A stretch of 64,000 nucleotides of DNA from Liolophura sinensis (Eukaryota > Mollusca > Polyplacophora > Chitonida > Chitonidae): contig NC_088300.1 of assembly GCF_032854445.1 (NCBI RefSeq), forward strand, positions 58,566,984-58,630,983. Reading direction: 5' to 3'. The translations under genes were made by a program, and so were the position numbers. A model generated the notes under the pieces. That model saw only the letters and a list, made by a program, of their open reading frames with translations. It was not told where the DNA came from and did not search any database. Below, piece after piece: positions 24,701 to 37,541 of this stretch. The stretch's first letter is position 1. Every line of letters begins with the position of its first letter.

Positions 24701-26471
24701 AGTTATGGTATATCCTAAAGAACACATGGCAATTTATTAATAATCCTAAAGTTTATTAATGATGCTGATGCTAACAACGATGGAAGCTTTTATTGACTAG
24801 TTGTGAATTTGTTAACATTGCAAAGGATGAAATTTGCCCTATATACATAATTGTTCCACTTTTCCAGGATCACCGCTGGTATACCACTTTTATCCATGTT
24901 TTTTATCCAGCTGCCATTATATGTGAGCCCTAATATCCGCGAAAATGTCCGGAATTTGGGTTTTGTGCATTACCAGGGACGTCCAAATATATTGTCCCCC
25001 TTCGGGTTTTTACGCAGCACGGAAAAATGCGTATTCACTAATCACTCATAGAAGTTGCAAAGCAGAAGTAGTTCTGTATCTTGGGATTTATGTAAACATT
25101 GGATACGATAATCGGCAATGTGCGTGTAGGGCCATCAGTCCGTCTACATCGCTACACCACACCGTGTTCTTTGTCCCCCTTTCGACCACCTTCTTTCTGA
25201 CCACTCCCACCCATATAGACCCACCTGCTTCTCTTACGCCTCTGCCTGCGCAAAAGGCTCCATATACCCAGTGAGCTCCGTTTTAATACTTCCACAGTCC
25301 CCTACTGCACAACTAGACAATCTTCATTTTCAAATATCCATTCCCAGCGGGATGAAATTTGTTATCGAGACAAGCACATTTCCCCTTTGCCGATGAGAGG
25401 ATTGGGTCTTCTATTGCCAGGGAAGAGAGGCGTCTGTCTTTTTCAGCAGGTTAGCCCAGTTCGGAGGTGTGAACATGCGGCATCCATGAAGTGTGCGCGA
25501 GATTCAGAGAGAAAAGTTCCAGTGGCGTGGTGAGCATGAAACCCACCTGTAAGATAATCTGTCGTTGGTAACACTATGAGGCCGTGTACAGGGATAACAG
25601 TGTTAGAGTCTGGTGCCCGCCGGAGATAAGGCACTTCAGGTCAACCAGTCTCCACTGGCTACATCACTGCTGCAGCACGCCTGGCTGAAGATTTTGGCAA
25701 GCGTCTATGAGAAGAAGATAGAGGGTCTATGTTTTTTCAGTATGCTGTAATCGTATTTGCTAATGAGCAGAGATGCCACACATAAACCCAAGCAGACTCT
25801 GCCAGTAAACTTCACGCTTACTAGATTCCTTAACCTGCTTTTGCATGAAAGTAATGTTCACTGCAGACTTAGTCCCGAAATACCTCCCATGTATGCTTTC
25901 CGCATCTGTTCGCCCTCTTCCTAGCCAATAACCGAGAAAATATGACGCATTTTCAGAGGCTCTTCCAGAGTGAGCTAAAGATGGCTTCACCCCTGCAACT
26001 TAACACTGCCTATATCCATCACAAAAATATTTCATCTGACGTTTCTGCTTAGTTTTGCTTTTCTTTACCCTCTCTTCGTCCAATTGCTCTCACAAAATGC
26101 CTGCCATCTGTGGTAAGAGCAATGCTCAATGATGCTTGGATGTCTCGTAAACAATATCTACTCACAATAAATTTACGAGATAAAATCATGCTACGTATTC
26201 CCAAGGTATGAGCCTCTAGCTGGCCAAATGGTTATTTACATGCCGAACATCTTCTGAGATCTAAAAGCAGCATAGCTTTGAGAATCAAGAAAGTGTTTGG
26301 TTTCCATAACAAAGAAAAACTGTAACTAACTACCTCCTACTTCTGGAATGTACTTCAATCTAGATTTCAGCCATAATATATAATGTAAACATTTGTAGTG
26401 TAGCAGTTCGGTGTCCTGGTATATTTGTGTTCTGGGGCAGAAAGCCGTGTTAACACCAGCATTAATTTAGC
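21708..26471. other. Non-coding stretch
   Basis: No recognisable gene. TAATTTACATTCTCAACTT occurs near 21985 and again near 23987, possibly traces of one dispersed repeat. Frames of 60-110 codons show no domains. Confidence 0.45.
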
Positions 26472-26486
26472 GGGGGGGGGGGGGGG
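26472..26486. repeat. G15 homopolymer
   Basis: Fifteen consecutive G on the plus strand. Length is likely variable between alleles and prone to sequencing error. Confidence 0.95.
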
Positions 26487-28356
26487 TTCAAGAATGCTTC
26501 TTCCTTGCGTTAAAAGTGTTTGGAATTTCACGCATAAAAAGGAGAAATTTCGTTTGAAATAATTTAAAAGTTCGGCAAGGGAAACATACCTTTAGTTTTT
26601 TTCTTTTGCTACATACTTCTTCCCTATCCTATCTTGTCGTTTATAAAAAGTCATGTAATGACATAAAACAATTACTATAAAGCTTAGCTGAAACATAAAG
26701 CTCAAAAAGATATGTCTGAAATAAGCCCATAATAGCAAAAATACAGCAACCAAAGAAAAACAACAGCCTTTTAAACTTTCACTATTGATTGATGTGAAAA
26801 AGGTCAACGTCGATCTAATACAGCATGTTTTCTCTCAGCTGTCGTGTCAAGCTTACCTTTCTGGGTTTTATGGAACTTTTTTCTGTTGCACGATCTCTGG
26901 CAAAACAGTCAGCGATGTATCAGTTAATTGCTGCCTGTTTGCGCCCATCCCTCTCATTAATGGTAAAGTCAGTTATCTGGGCGTTATCAATCTCGTGAGC
27001 ATGCGCCTGCCATTTTAACCCCGTGGTCGTCTGCTCCTTCAATTGCTAGTCGTGCGAGGCGCTTTGAAATTTTCACACATTAACAAGAAGTGGCAACCCC
27101 TAACTTGCATCAAATCAACCATATTGGGCAGAATGAACGATGGCCTGTTGTTACTTTTTTGTAAAATCTATTAACATATTGTCATCACGTCTCTTTTTAA
27201 ACCTAACCCTGCGATAGTTAGAGAGTCCATTCATCACTAGTATTAATAATATCCTTCTCACTTCAAACCGCTTTCGGCCTCCTCTTTCACCATTAGTGTT
27301 GCAAGGATTTGGGTGATGTTCCTCGACACTCAAACTAACAGCCTCTGTTAAAGTTATTTTTGGAAACATATTTGCCTTCAGACTCATTAATCATATCAAC
27401 TGAACATCTTTCCACGTGCTGGATGGGAGATAAGGCAAGCTAAGGGAGGTAATCCTCACTGTACAAACCGCAGTGGGGTCAAGGTTGATGATGGTTATAT
27501 ATATTACTTCACACATACTGAAAATAGGCGTTGGAGATAAACAGAATATGAGTCAACAGTGGAACTTTGCGATTTCTAACACCAGATCTTTTTGTGAGTG
27601 AAAATTTAGTTCGAGTTTTTACAGCAAAGAAGTCCACGAATGTTTCGCACTAGGCCTGCACCCATGGCTTTTTTTCAATGGCAACTCGCCCAGTGTCGTT
27701 GTTTTTATTTTTGTTAGGAAAAGCCTCCTTTTTTCAAACATACGTTTGTTGGAAGGAACATATTTTGGCATGTTTTCTTTCGAAGCTGTTTGCCATCCTC
27801 GTTATTTCCCTTAGTGCTCTCCACGATTCTCTTTCTGTATGTAGGTCAACCGTGCGGTAAGTTATGGCGGCAGGGCTATTCGAACGTCCAACTACAGCCA
27901 GTGTTATTCCAAATGGTGACTGGTGCTGACTCGGAATGCATAAGCTTGAACTAAATGCAAATGTATTCATCGCTCTGCCAAAGTTTATCTCTTAAACTGT
28001 CAGGCTGTTATCAGTCGAAGTCTGGGTCTTAAGCGAATGGCGAATGGAGGTATCGTTAGGAACATTGACCATCTAACCTTTGATCAATAACCGACAAACC
28101 TGACGTCAGTTTAAAACCGACTGAACGAAGTTACTGACAAAAGGTGAATCCGGATAGGTCTTCGGAGCTCGACATGTATGTGACCGACTTAGCCTTTCCA
28201 TTGAGCTCGGAAACCTTCGGCTCAAAGAAAGGGAAGGTCCGTCTTGCAATGATTTGTGTTTCGTATTGAGTGGTCTATGTTCCGCCATTATCCAGACAAG
28301 ATTTACACTATACTAAAACGTTCGTAGTGGTAGAGGCCACTACGTACCCCTCTCTA
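26487..28356. other. Non-coding stretch
   Basis: No recognisable gene or element. Confidence 0.5.
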
Positions 28357-28370
28357 CCCCCCCCCCCCCC
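28357..28370. repeat. C14 homopolymer
   Basis: Fourteen consecutive C, followed by a CACCACCA-rich, strand-asymmetric pyrimidine/A stretch to about 28440. Confidence 0.95.
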
Positions 28371-28509
28371 ACCACCAAAAAACACCACCACTCACCCCCT
28401 ACACACCTACTTCACCCTCACTCCACTCACGTTGACCATTGTCAGCAGTTTCTTCAATATTAATGGATCAACATTAAACATTCTCAGAACTCTTATAGAA
28501 CTATTAGAA

Positions 28510-28591
28510 CTCTTTTCGGCTCTACCATTAAGATGCATTTCTAAACCACAATTAAAGCACTCTTTTCGGTTCTACTATTAAGATACATGAC
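28510..28591. repeat. Imperfect 50-bp duplication
   Basis: CTCTTTTCGGCTCTACCATT at 28510 and CTCTTTTCGGTTCTACTATT at 28560 are both followed by AAGAT-CAT. The 50-bp offset and few mismatches indicate a local duplication. Confidence 0.75.
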
Positions 28592-29811
28592 CGACTTTGA
28601 TAAAGGTAAAAAAGATAAAAGAGGTAGACACAGCTGACGGTTAAATATTAATTATTTATATCAAACACAAATTGTGAGTGATTATGCTCTTTTGTATGGC
28701 AGATTGCGATCATAAGACATTCTAATAGTAAGTTATTGCATCCAGACAGGGTGCGTGAGCGTTGTGATATTGTTTGAGACGGGCCAATAGAGTTTAATGC
28801 ATTCCATCACAGACCTGCTGACATATACAGTAGCCTTCGCAAAAGTCGCTTTGATAATGGTTACTTTATGGCATCTCTCTCACGAAACCTAATACTTGTC
28901 AAGGGTATCCTTGTGTTAAAGCATCTACAGAACATTGACAAATTCTCGTTCCAACGAGTTCCAGTCCCTGACTGCGACATGTTAATTCCCTACCAATCAG
29001 ATCGAAACTAAGAGTTATAGTGTTAGGCTTAGTGATCACAACGGTCTCAAACCTATGGGTGATAGCAAGCTAACACACCCTCGGACTGTCACGCGAGGCT
29101 TTGATTGAAATTGGCACCAAAAATTGACAAAATAATTGGTAAATTTAATATTTGCTGACAACGGGCCGGATACCGTGTCCTGGTCGTTCTTTATAAATAC
29201 CTTAATAGACGACAAACGTCTGTTTTTACGTGGTATACGAAACTCCACCGGCATTGCCGCTTGACAGAGCTTAGTATGCGGGGCACAATCCTTTATCAAA
29301 GTCAAACGAACCTTAATAAAGATAGAAAGCCGAATAATCAATTTGCCGAGAATGATGTCCTCCCATTGCAATCACCGCTTTCTCCTCCATCACTATCCCA
29401 AAGACACTGCCAATGTTGGCCCCCGCTACTTTTCAATAAAAGGCACATTTCTTTGCTAAGCGAACGAGAATTCTTGATGGATTCTATGAAGGCGTCCCCA
29501 CCTTTTCTAGGTTTCTCGTCGAGTAACGGTATCTTAGCAGGGCAGGACCACGTTGATTTCAAATGGCCGCAATCTATTTGCCTTTAGGTGGACAGCGTAC
29601 GGCATTTCAATTCAGCCGCCAATACATAAACTGCCTGCAAACTAGATGGCGCTTGACTTAATTTCTGATCACTCTGTGCTGAAGAATAAATCCAGTTTTC
29701 AGCATTCAGTCGGTGTGGCGTTGTGGTCATGCCGAGTAACACGAGACCTAAAGGTAGCGACTCGGGACAGTCTACGTGTGTTGTGAGCACACTGCCGGTA
29801 TACACTATTTT
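28592..29811. other. Non-coding stretch
   Basis: No recognisable gene. Overlapping frames of about 110 codons on both strands at 29036-29587 are not supported by motif or splice evidence. Confidence 0.45.
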
Positions 29812-29950
29812 CCACCGCTCTTTTATCTAGTGCTGATTCACTGAGACGCCTTACCGAAGGCCAGTAAGCCGTCCCGCCCTACTCATTATACTGATACGGG
29901 TCAACCGGTAGTTGCACTGCCCCCTTCATGCTGAACGCCAAGCGAGGAAG
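29812..29950 (-). mobile_element. Core fragment of family-2 SINE
   Basis: About 139 bp match the central body of the complete element (its 18370-18518), including GATACGGGTCAACC, TTGCACT and CATGCTGAACGCCAAGCG. Both the tRNA head and the 3' TTGAGTACGACG end are absent, and I find no target duplication. The ends fall abruptly, at TTCCACCGCTC and AAGCGAGGAAG. It is either a remnant cut down by deletions or a separately mobilised core. Confidence 0.85.
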
Positions 29951-30834
29951 ATGCATGAAACTAAGACAAGTAAAATAAAAAACATTCACCTTTAGACACA
30001 TAATTAACGCTTTGATTTATTAGGTTACGAAAAGAGAAAACGTAATCATGCTATATGTACGTAAAATAATTGTAATTTTTTGTGCACACACCACACACAT
30101 TTCTTTAGTATTCAAAAATCTCAAGGTTTGTTAGCGATTCGTGGGCAGAAGAGAGAACAGGGCTAGGCTGGAAGTATTCATAATTTCTTACATACATGAT
30201 AAACGGCCATGCGGGTTTCCAGTTAACATGTCTTATCTATTGTTGGCTCTCAGGTGACTCGGATAGTGTATTCTTAAGTCTTCTTATTGATGTGAAAAAA
30301 GCAACCTATTTCTAGTTGTTTCTTTTGAAAATAACACTTAAACAAGGCTAAATATAACCTCCTAGCCATGGCAACCAGTACAACCAACTGTGGGTGCCAT
30401 ACCTGGGCACAAGCTTACAGCGTAGAACCAGAGCCAACTATTGCTAACAACAATTGCGTGATTCCATAAGTTGAAGAGTCACGTACTAACCAGGATCAGC
30501 AAAGTGTACACAGATTTAGCTAGCCAATAAAATAGCAACTTGCCAGCAATTTATTTTACTTAAATACGGAGAATACCATATGACTGCTTTCAACTGCATT
30601 CAGAAGTTGAGTTGAATAAAACAACAAATACATGGATCACAATTTCTATGTATTCACTGAGCGACGTTTCGGTATAGGCTGTGATCCATGCCAGTATATC
30701 TGTTATTCTAATAAGATATGGGAGTTAATAAAGTACTTATGCTTGACTGGCATCATTTCGTACATTATTTCCAACAGTGTCTCCTTGTGACATTTACATA
30801 ATGCTACCTCACTGGTATCAGGTCATGAAGGCGT
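29951..30834. other. Non-coding stretch
   Basis: No recognisable gene or element. Confidence 0.5.
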
Positions 30835-31002
30835 TATGCTTGACACCAGGCCCAGCTAGCATAGGCCTCATCCCAGTAGGCTGAGCGATAAGCGGGGAAG
30901 TGTTAAGACTGACTGGATGAGAGTCTAAAGTCTCACTAGAACAGGATTTGAATCATGGTCACCGGGGTACGTGGCGGGCGCTCAGACCAACGAACTGATC
31001 GG
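30835..31002 (-). mobile_element. Third tRNA-headed SINE, shares core motif with family 2
   Basis: On the minus strand a tRNA-like head has a B box GATTCAAATCC (30944-30954) and a weak A-box region about 45 bases upstream (CAGTTCGTTGGTCTGAGCG). Downstream lies ACTTCCCCGCTTATCGCTCAG (plus strand 30880-30900). This lines up with ACTTCCTCGCTTGGCGTTCAG of family 2 at 18 of 21 positions or similar. So the two probably carry the same core domain behind different heads. The 3' end and target duplication are not identifiable; limits are approximate. Confidence 0.55.
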
Positions 31003-31768
31003 AGGAGGTGCATGCATGAATGGCGTATCTTCAAATGAAGGATTGGTTCAAAGAATCCTTAGTTGGGATCATATCATATCGGAATGAGATATAATAGGCC
31101 GGGAGTGGTCACAGTTAAAACGTGCTTTTTTCCGTAGCCGGGGTTATTTGGTTGCTTCCACTGGCCACGGGCTTTACTCGATCTGACGATATATGAGACG
31201 GTTCTGCTATTTCTGCAGACGCCTGTTTTATCCGAACTGATAAATACTTCCAGAAAGGCTTGGAGTTTCTATGAGAGATAGGGTTTATGGTAATCCCAGC
31301 TGACCGCTATCGGCTTTCCGTCCATGCCATCGGCCAACAGGAACTAGCCTGCGCGACCTCAGAAATGTTATCCTGTACGGCGGGCGATTTTGTCACGTGA
31401 AGACAGTAAACATTGAGGAGGGATTACCATGCCGCTGTCAAGCAGATATATTCGACCCTCTCCATGGCAATAAATCAAACATCCCAAAGGAATCAATTAT
31501 TATGGAATTATATTTTCGGTTTCCCTGAAGAATGAGGCCAAAGAAGGTCTTCTATTAAATTAGACGAAGCCATAAAACTCCGAAAAGATCTCCTGCGTTG
31601 GTGAACTGTGCCTGATGTATACGTACACACAGAAAGTGGTGGAAATATGGCCTCACCTGTTACGTAGAATATCTTTGCGGCAGATGACTGATTGATAGAA
31701 ACTAACTATATAACAGTTATGAAATATGAGCAATTTCCATCGGTGCCTCCAGAGGGATCTCTTGACCA
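31003..31768. other. Non-coding stretch
   Basis: No recognisable gene or element. Confidence 0.5.
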
Positions 31769-32257
31769 TTAGATGAACAGCTTATTTGGAAATGATATTT
31801 GTGCGAAAGAGTTTGACGTATTTCCCAGCGTGACGTTCACCATGCAGATGCTTAGCTGTTCAAACCAGTTTATACCGTTTAGAATAAAATCCAACACAGC
31901 AATAAAACCTTGTACAATTTGTAGTTTGCCATAAAAAACAGTTATGTATTGAACAAAGCAGAAGTTCGGAAACATATGGCCAGTTATAATTTGAACTTTC
32001 AGCTTAGGCTGAGATTGGAAATTTTGGGAGATGATGAGATTGGAGATGCATGATGTTAGACACATAACAAATATCAGCTTTGTTTTTACATTACATTCGT
32101 GAAGGTTATTATATTGGATACGTCCACTGAGTACAATTATAAAGACATTGTGGATACTATGCTGTGCACATGACGCCCACGACTGAAAATACCGATTGGG
32201 AAATTTCACAGAATGCTGTGGGATAATTTCAGTGCAAGTTATCAGCTGGAAAACCAA
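31769..32257 (-). CDS. Unassigned 162-codon open frame, probably chance
   Basis: This is the longest ATG-started frame not made of tandem repeats. The predicted product is rich in I, F, N and Q, with several hydrophobic stretches (for example FIIVLSGRI and FVMCLTSCISNLII) but no ordered domain. No signal peptide is clear, and I recognise no family. There are no neighbouring exons or polyadenylation signals that fit. A frame of this length can arise by chance in 64 kb of AT-rich DNA, so it is recorded only as an open frame. Confidence 0.12.
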   Translation of the reverse strand: MVFQLITCTEIIPQHSVKFPNRYFQSWASCAQHSIHNVFIIVLSGRIQYNNLHECNVKTKLIFVMCLTSCISNLIISQNFQSQPKLKVQIITGHMFPNFCFVQYITVFYGKLQIVQGFIAVLDFILNGINWFEQLSICMVNVTLGNTSNSFAQISFPNKLFI

Positions 32258-32510
32258 TTTTCAGCAATACAATATTTATATCTGAATGGCCTAATCCGTA
32301 TATTCATACGACACTGTAAAACTGTAAGCCAACAAGTTGACGAATACACAGTGGCTGCTCAGGCTCACGCCAGGCCCCGAATCCACGCAAGGAGATGTGT
32401 TGTCCGTGAAATAGTTGGTCAAATCTAACTGCAAACATAGACATTGAGCTTTCTTGTGACACTTAAGTAGAGCTCGTCTGAGTTAACGGTTTTGCTGAAC
32501 TTGCCGCATT

Positions 32511-32567
32511 CACATTCCCACACCTTATCCACATTTCCACACCGCATCCACATTCCCACACCGGATT
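32511..32567. repeat. 19-bp tandem repeat, three copies
   Basis: CACATTCCCACACC-type units start at 32511, 32530 and 32549, each 19 bp, with variable last bases (TTATC, GCATC, GGATT). Confidence 0.88.
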
Positions 32568-35258
32568 TGTGGTCACCACAGAATAAGCTTCAACCGATGA
32601 CAACACTGTTTGCTTCACTTAACGCAAGAGGCGTTGTGTTAAGTATTGCTCGCCTTAAATGGATAGCGCCAATAAATAAACCCGAAATAGTATGCATGGT
32701 GGAAGGCTCACATGAACTGGGAGGACAAGATAGCAGGGCAACTATAAATACACAGATTAAATCGGGATTATACCCGGCATTATCGACATGCCGGCAATGG
32801 ACACACGAAAAATAAACCGCCTTCTCAAAAAACATTAAGCTATGTCACAATTGGATCGGTCTGAAAGAAGAAACCCTTCATGTAGGAAGCGTTCGGCATT
32901 TTGCCATGTCCACCAAGCCTGCCAGCTTGATTTCCAGGACTACAGTTGTTGGGGTTCTGAAGTTGTAAGCGTCTGGCAACAAAAGCTTCTACCACACCGT
33001 CACCACAAGCTTGACATGATTCACAACAACAACAACCTGCTCTTCCTGGCGCCATGCCAAGCTTGCAATCTTTATGAGACCAAAAGCACCTCTGTTTAGA
33101 GGATATTAGCCTCGAAAGCGATATGAGACAGTCTATCCTGACCAGTTCCCTCAGAATGGCATTCTTTGATTTACACTTTAATGGATCAGCCAGCCTGTTT
33201 GCCCGTTGCGGCAATTAGAAAGCAGGGAACAACCAAAGTAGATATACGATGTCCATTTACATAATGCTCGTTTGAACCGTGAATGGCCCGGGCTGTAAAG
33301 ATGCCCGAGGAAGATTGGATGGCCAGCAGAGGTATTGAGACTATCCATGCGTACCGCTCTCCAACGTCGGAAGGTACATAATGTATTGGTTGCTTTCTGT
33401 CGGACTGGAGTTGTTGCCTCGTTGTTTAGGTCTACCCACGAGTCCAGCAAGAAGGGTCAGTCAAGTAAGCAAAATAAATGACCTCATTGAGTGACACAAA
33501 CTTGATTGCTTACAATGCGGAGTTCAGCCTAGTTAGCGATCTCAGGGAGCGTCTTCACTTTCCTTATCAACCATTAGAGTTTTTCAGAGAAGGCTCACTT
33601 AAAGCCTCAATGAACCGGACGTCTCACTAATTTCACCGAGTCCGAGCAAGATAAATCCTGCTCACATTTCATTAAATCCGAATTCTGAAAAATGTCCTCA
33701 ATAGTTTGGCGAATTAACGCGGAACAGAAAAAAGTCCAAACCATTGACTCCGTGCAAGAAGAGATTTTTCCATTAGAGCTTATTGAAGACAAGTCATATT
33801 GTATAGTAATTAATCTATAAGGTGATTAGGTATTCGATAATCGGTGCATGGCCATATTGTCTGACTTGGGGATGTCACGTGACCAGTTTTGCTGTAGCTT
33901 TTCTCCCGGCATTCATCGAAAGAAGTGTCCATGCCAGTCGTCAAAAGCGACAAGTGTGTTTATAACAAGTGAACTGTATAGCGGATTTGTGCAGCGCCGG
34001 GACTTACCATGATTACTGTCTCCTCCAAACTCCCAGCAACAACGTTTGTCAATATCTGTCGTGGAATATCTGTTTTTACATGAATGCAATGATGTTATTT
34101 CTTGGCGGATTGTTGACGCGGTGTGTTTTCACTAATTCTACTCTGGCAACAGCGGATGGGTTTTCAAGTATTGATGAAACCAGCTAATACACCTTATCAT
34201 TCAGACATCGTGCACTCGGTCACAGACGCAGACTACGCATAACTTGGTATGCGCGCAACAACCATCATACGCGTTTAAGTTGCGGGATAACGCCGTATTT
34301 CTATGGATATTAGGGCTGGAAACAGAGAAGAGCAAACTTGGTCGAGTGGGTTAAATATTTGCTGGGTACATTCAGGCATTGATCGATTAGAAATGACACG
34401 TCGGCCGATTTAGGTCAATAGACAGAGATAGCACATCTCAGATAGTAAAGGCTCTCTATCAGCTCCGCTTATCACTTTGCATATATGAGGAATCAACCCA
34501 AGATGCTGTACCGAATGTGATACTTCAATTTTTTCCGCGCCATGACCATGTGTAGACGAGGTCAGAATGAAATCGATAGAGACTGGGGAGTCTTGAACGG
34601 TCGGGCCGGAGGTCTTGCTGAACGCTCCTCTGCAGCCAGACACATCTCTCTCCAGGTAGCAAGATGTCACGAACAGCCTGCCGCGGGTCACCGGGCAGAG
34701 TCCATGTCGGACCAGAGACGTCCTATTGCCATCTTTAAACAACCGCCAGTTCCAGCGCATTTGTTTTCCAGCAATGTAATAACCGTTGACTTAAGAGAAC
34801 GAAACCATTGCACAAGGACTATAATGACGTAGCATACACATTCAACTGAAGGTAAAAGTATGTAGTATAACACTGCAGTATATACAATGACCCCACCCCT
34901 TTTATGAAAATGTTGAAGGGGATTTGACCAGGAGAAAAATAAATGCTTTCAAGGTTTTTTTTTTGTGTGAAACTTAAGTTCCTTTATTCGAATCCTTCTG
35001 ATAAAAGCGTGAGTTGGCTTACATAAAAGGGAAGGTTCGAGAATTGGATAAGCCGGGAGAAGGAATGCCGAACGTCGGTGTACTGAAAAGACAAGAACGT
35101 GAGTCCTTTTGGCTTAATTGTGCGGATACTGTTCGCCGTCACTGAGATGGGTGGGAAGATGAAAATGGAAACCAGCCCCAAGGCAATTCCAGTATACATA
35201 ACAGTACCAAAGGTCACAAGGACTCAGCAGATTTATGTAGCGGCATGTCTGGGATGTC
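32568..35258. other. Non-coding stretch
   Basis: No gene recognised. An (AAC)5 run lies at about 33025-33039. Frames on both strands up to 124 codons (32840-33214) show no domain features. Confidence 0.45.
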
Positions 35259-35316
35259 TTTCTTCTTTTCTTTTTTTTTTTTTCTTTCTTTTTTTTTTTT
35301 TTGTTTTTTTTTTTAA
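35259..35316. repeat. T-rich tract
   Basis: Nearly pure T with a few C and G interruptions, about 58 bp. It could be the reverse-strand tail of an unrecognised retroposon, but no element body is visible beside it. Confidence 0.9.
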
Positions 35317-37247
35317 TTCTACATCAACAACTAAGGCTACAGTAGCAAAAAAAGCCTGTGTGGAATCAGAGCACCGAGCTCCGATAAATCAAAACGTTGA
35401 GAGTTTTAATGTCTTAACCACTTTTCCTTTCAATCATAGGATAAGGGGCGTTCAGAAGAGATTGCTTAATCAATAAATGAACTAGTTCTTTGTTTAAGAG
35501 ATTTGGTTGTGAGATTTGCAGGTCTCTCGTTGAACAGACATATCAGGTTTTGTAATCTGTGCCTCTTCCAGACTGTGTTATAAATGAAAATGTCGGTTGT
35601 TTACATAGAGTGAAGCATTACATGACAGCTACCCAGAGTACCTGTGTCATTTTTCCCGGAAATATCTGATTTATGGACTAATATAAAGAATATGGCATAA
35701 ATAAAACAACAAAAAATGTCCGGAAGTGACATCCATCATGTAATTTTATCAGAACAGCTGTAGAGCATACCTTTACATTTGGGTCATAAAGTTTGTTTCT
35801 TGCGGTACAGTTGGTGTTAAGACTTCGTGAAATGAATAAGTAAATAAAGCTAAAGTTCATGGTCTGACATTATATCTAAAATGGTGTTTTCAGACGAGTG
35901 TGTGTTGTTTTTTCTTGAGACAGATAATTCTATATACCCTTTTTGTTTTTTGTTCTTTCGCAATATTCACTGAGACACTGTACAAGGTAAAGATTTAAAG
36001 ACACCTACCTGCACACATACAATGTTTTACCCAAACATCCAGGGGTGATATACCCACAAATATGGCCCACATTCCACAAACTTACACCTAACTCTCTTGA
36101 AACCGAGTTAAATGACCCTCTTTAATGTGCGTTAGGATTTTCTCTTAATGCTCAGTGTGATTTGCAAGTCGTTGTTGTTGAAAATAATTCATGATCGACT
36201 TGAGTTTTGAATTTCTGGAAGTTTTTTCCCTTTTAAAGAACGTTCATACAAAGTATTAGATATAGTATACAAGCCAAAAGGTCGCATTCTGAGTAACCAT
36301 TACGTCTGCTCAACCTTGTCATGTGATTGGTTTATCCAAAGCTTTAACTACCAGTCACTAGTACAACTATGCTGTCGGCTAATTAGTTGGTAACACTAAT
36401 TAAGACCTGAAAATCTATCTATCCATTAACGCCTTATGTTTAAACATTCATGGTTGGTGGTTGTATGACCTTGGCAGCGGGCGTTTGTGTACAATGTGGA
36501 CAGAACGAAAGCTATCTTTGAAAGTGATGAAATATCAAATTTCCGTTACTTAAATTTCATACATAAAAATACATTGTCATGGCAACCGACGGTGACTCAG
36601 CACTATGGAATGTACTTTCCTTGAGTAAAGAGTAGAGTAAAAAAAATTTAAGCCTTCCACGATTCAGTCAGTTAAGACACCATTTGCGATACGAAACCTA
36701 GAATGGGTAAGGAAATAACCATTTGAAAATAGTGCAGAATTGCCCAATTATTGAGTAAAATCAGTCGCAAAAAAATGAATAAGAACATGATGTCATGACT
36801 TCTCCCCGTCCCCATCCGTGAAATATGAGGACAGAAAAAGTTGTTTCCAATGTTTACTATCGGAAAATTACATTTTCGTGTAACTTATGATCAAGCACTT
36901 GGCTACAAGTTGGCAGATTGGAAATTTGCCACATATCTGACGATTATGTTGATCCTATTATCGCGCGATTATTGCTCTAGAACACAGCTTGAGGATAATG
37001 CCATAAACAGGTTTTCAATTATTTAGAAAGGTGTGTCTATTCGTTGCTTCTGGAGAGAATGTGTCATGAGGAATGCTCTACTTTGTGCAATAACCACCTT
37101 AACCCCCTCCTTTTCTCCAGTTCGCTAAAGAGACCACAAAATAAAGAGTTTTTTAAGAGGCATATAGGGGTTGACAGAGTAGCATTACAAAGTAACTATA
37201 TGGATAACAACTTTTAATTTATTTTTCTACCTTTCGATGTCCATTCT
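35317..37247. other. Non-coding stretch
   Basis: No recognisable gene or element. Confidence 0.5.
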
Positions 37248-37258
37248 AACATCCCACT

Positions 37259-37509
37259 AGGGGCCTCCGTGGCTCAGTCGGTTAGCGCGCTAGCGCAGCG
37301 TAATGACCCAGAAGCCTCTCACCAATGCGGTCGCTGTGAGTTCAAGACCAGCTCATGCTGCCTTCCTCTCCGGCCGTACGTGGGAAGGTCTGTCAGCAAC
37401 CTGCGGATGGTCGTGGGTTTCCCCCGGGCTCTGCCCGGTTTCCACCCACCATAATGCTGGCCGCCGTCGTATAAGTGAAATATTCTTGAGTACGGCGTAA
37501 AACACCAAT

Positions 37510-37540
<31 letters not shown>
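37259..37540 (+). mobile_element. Full-length young family-1 SINE with 11-bp target duplication
   Basis: This is the reference copy for the family in this window. It starts AGGGGCCTCC. A perfect RNA polymerase III A box, TGGCTCAGTCGG, lies at 37270-37281, and a B box-like AGTTCAAGACC at 37339-37349. The long spacing suggests a type II tRNA or an inserted segment. It continues through CGGATGGTCGTGGGTTTCC, CCACCCACCATAATGCTGG and TTGAGTACGGCGTAAAACAC, then CAATC and an uninterrupted A30 tail. AACATCCCACT stands at 37248-37258 and again at 37539-37549 (its first two A overlap the tail). Intact promoter boxes, a clean tail and an exact duplication indicate a very recent insertion. Confidence 0.96.

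Positions 37541-37541
<1 letters not shown>

Noticed and set aside
32840-33214. 124-codon minus-strand frame with a Cys run
   Set aside because: The GCCCCESCQACG segment partly reflects an AAC microsatellite on the other strand; no cysteine-domain spacing is seen.
35099-35476. 125-codon plus-strand frame with a run of Phe
   Set aside because: The middle is the translated T-rich tract; the flanks have no domain features.
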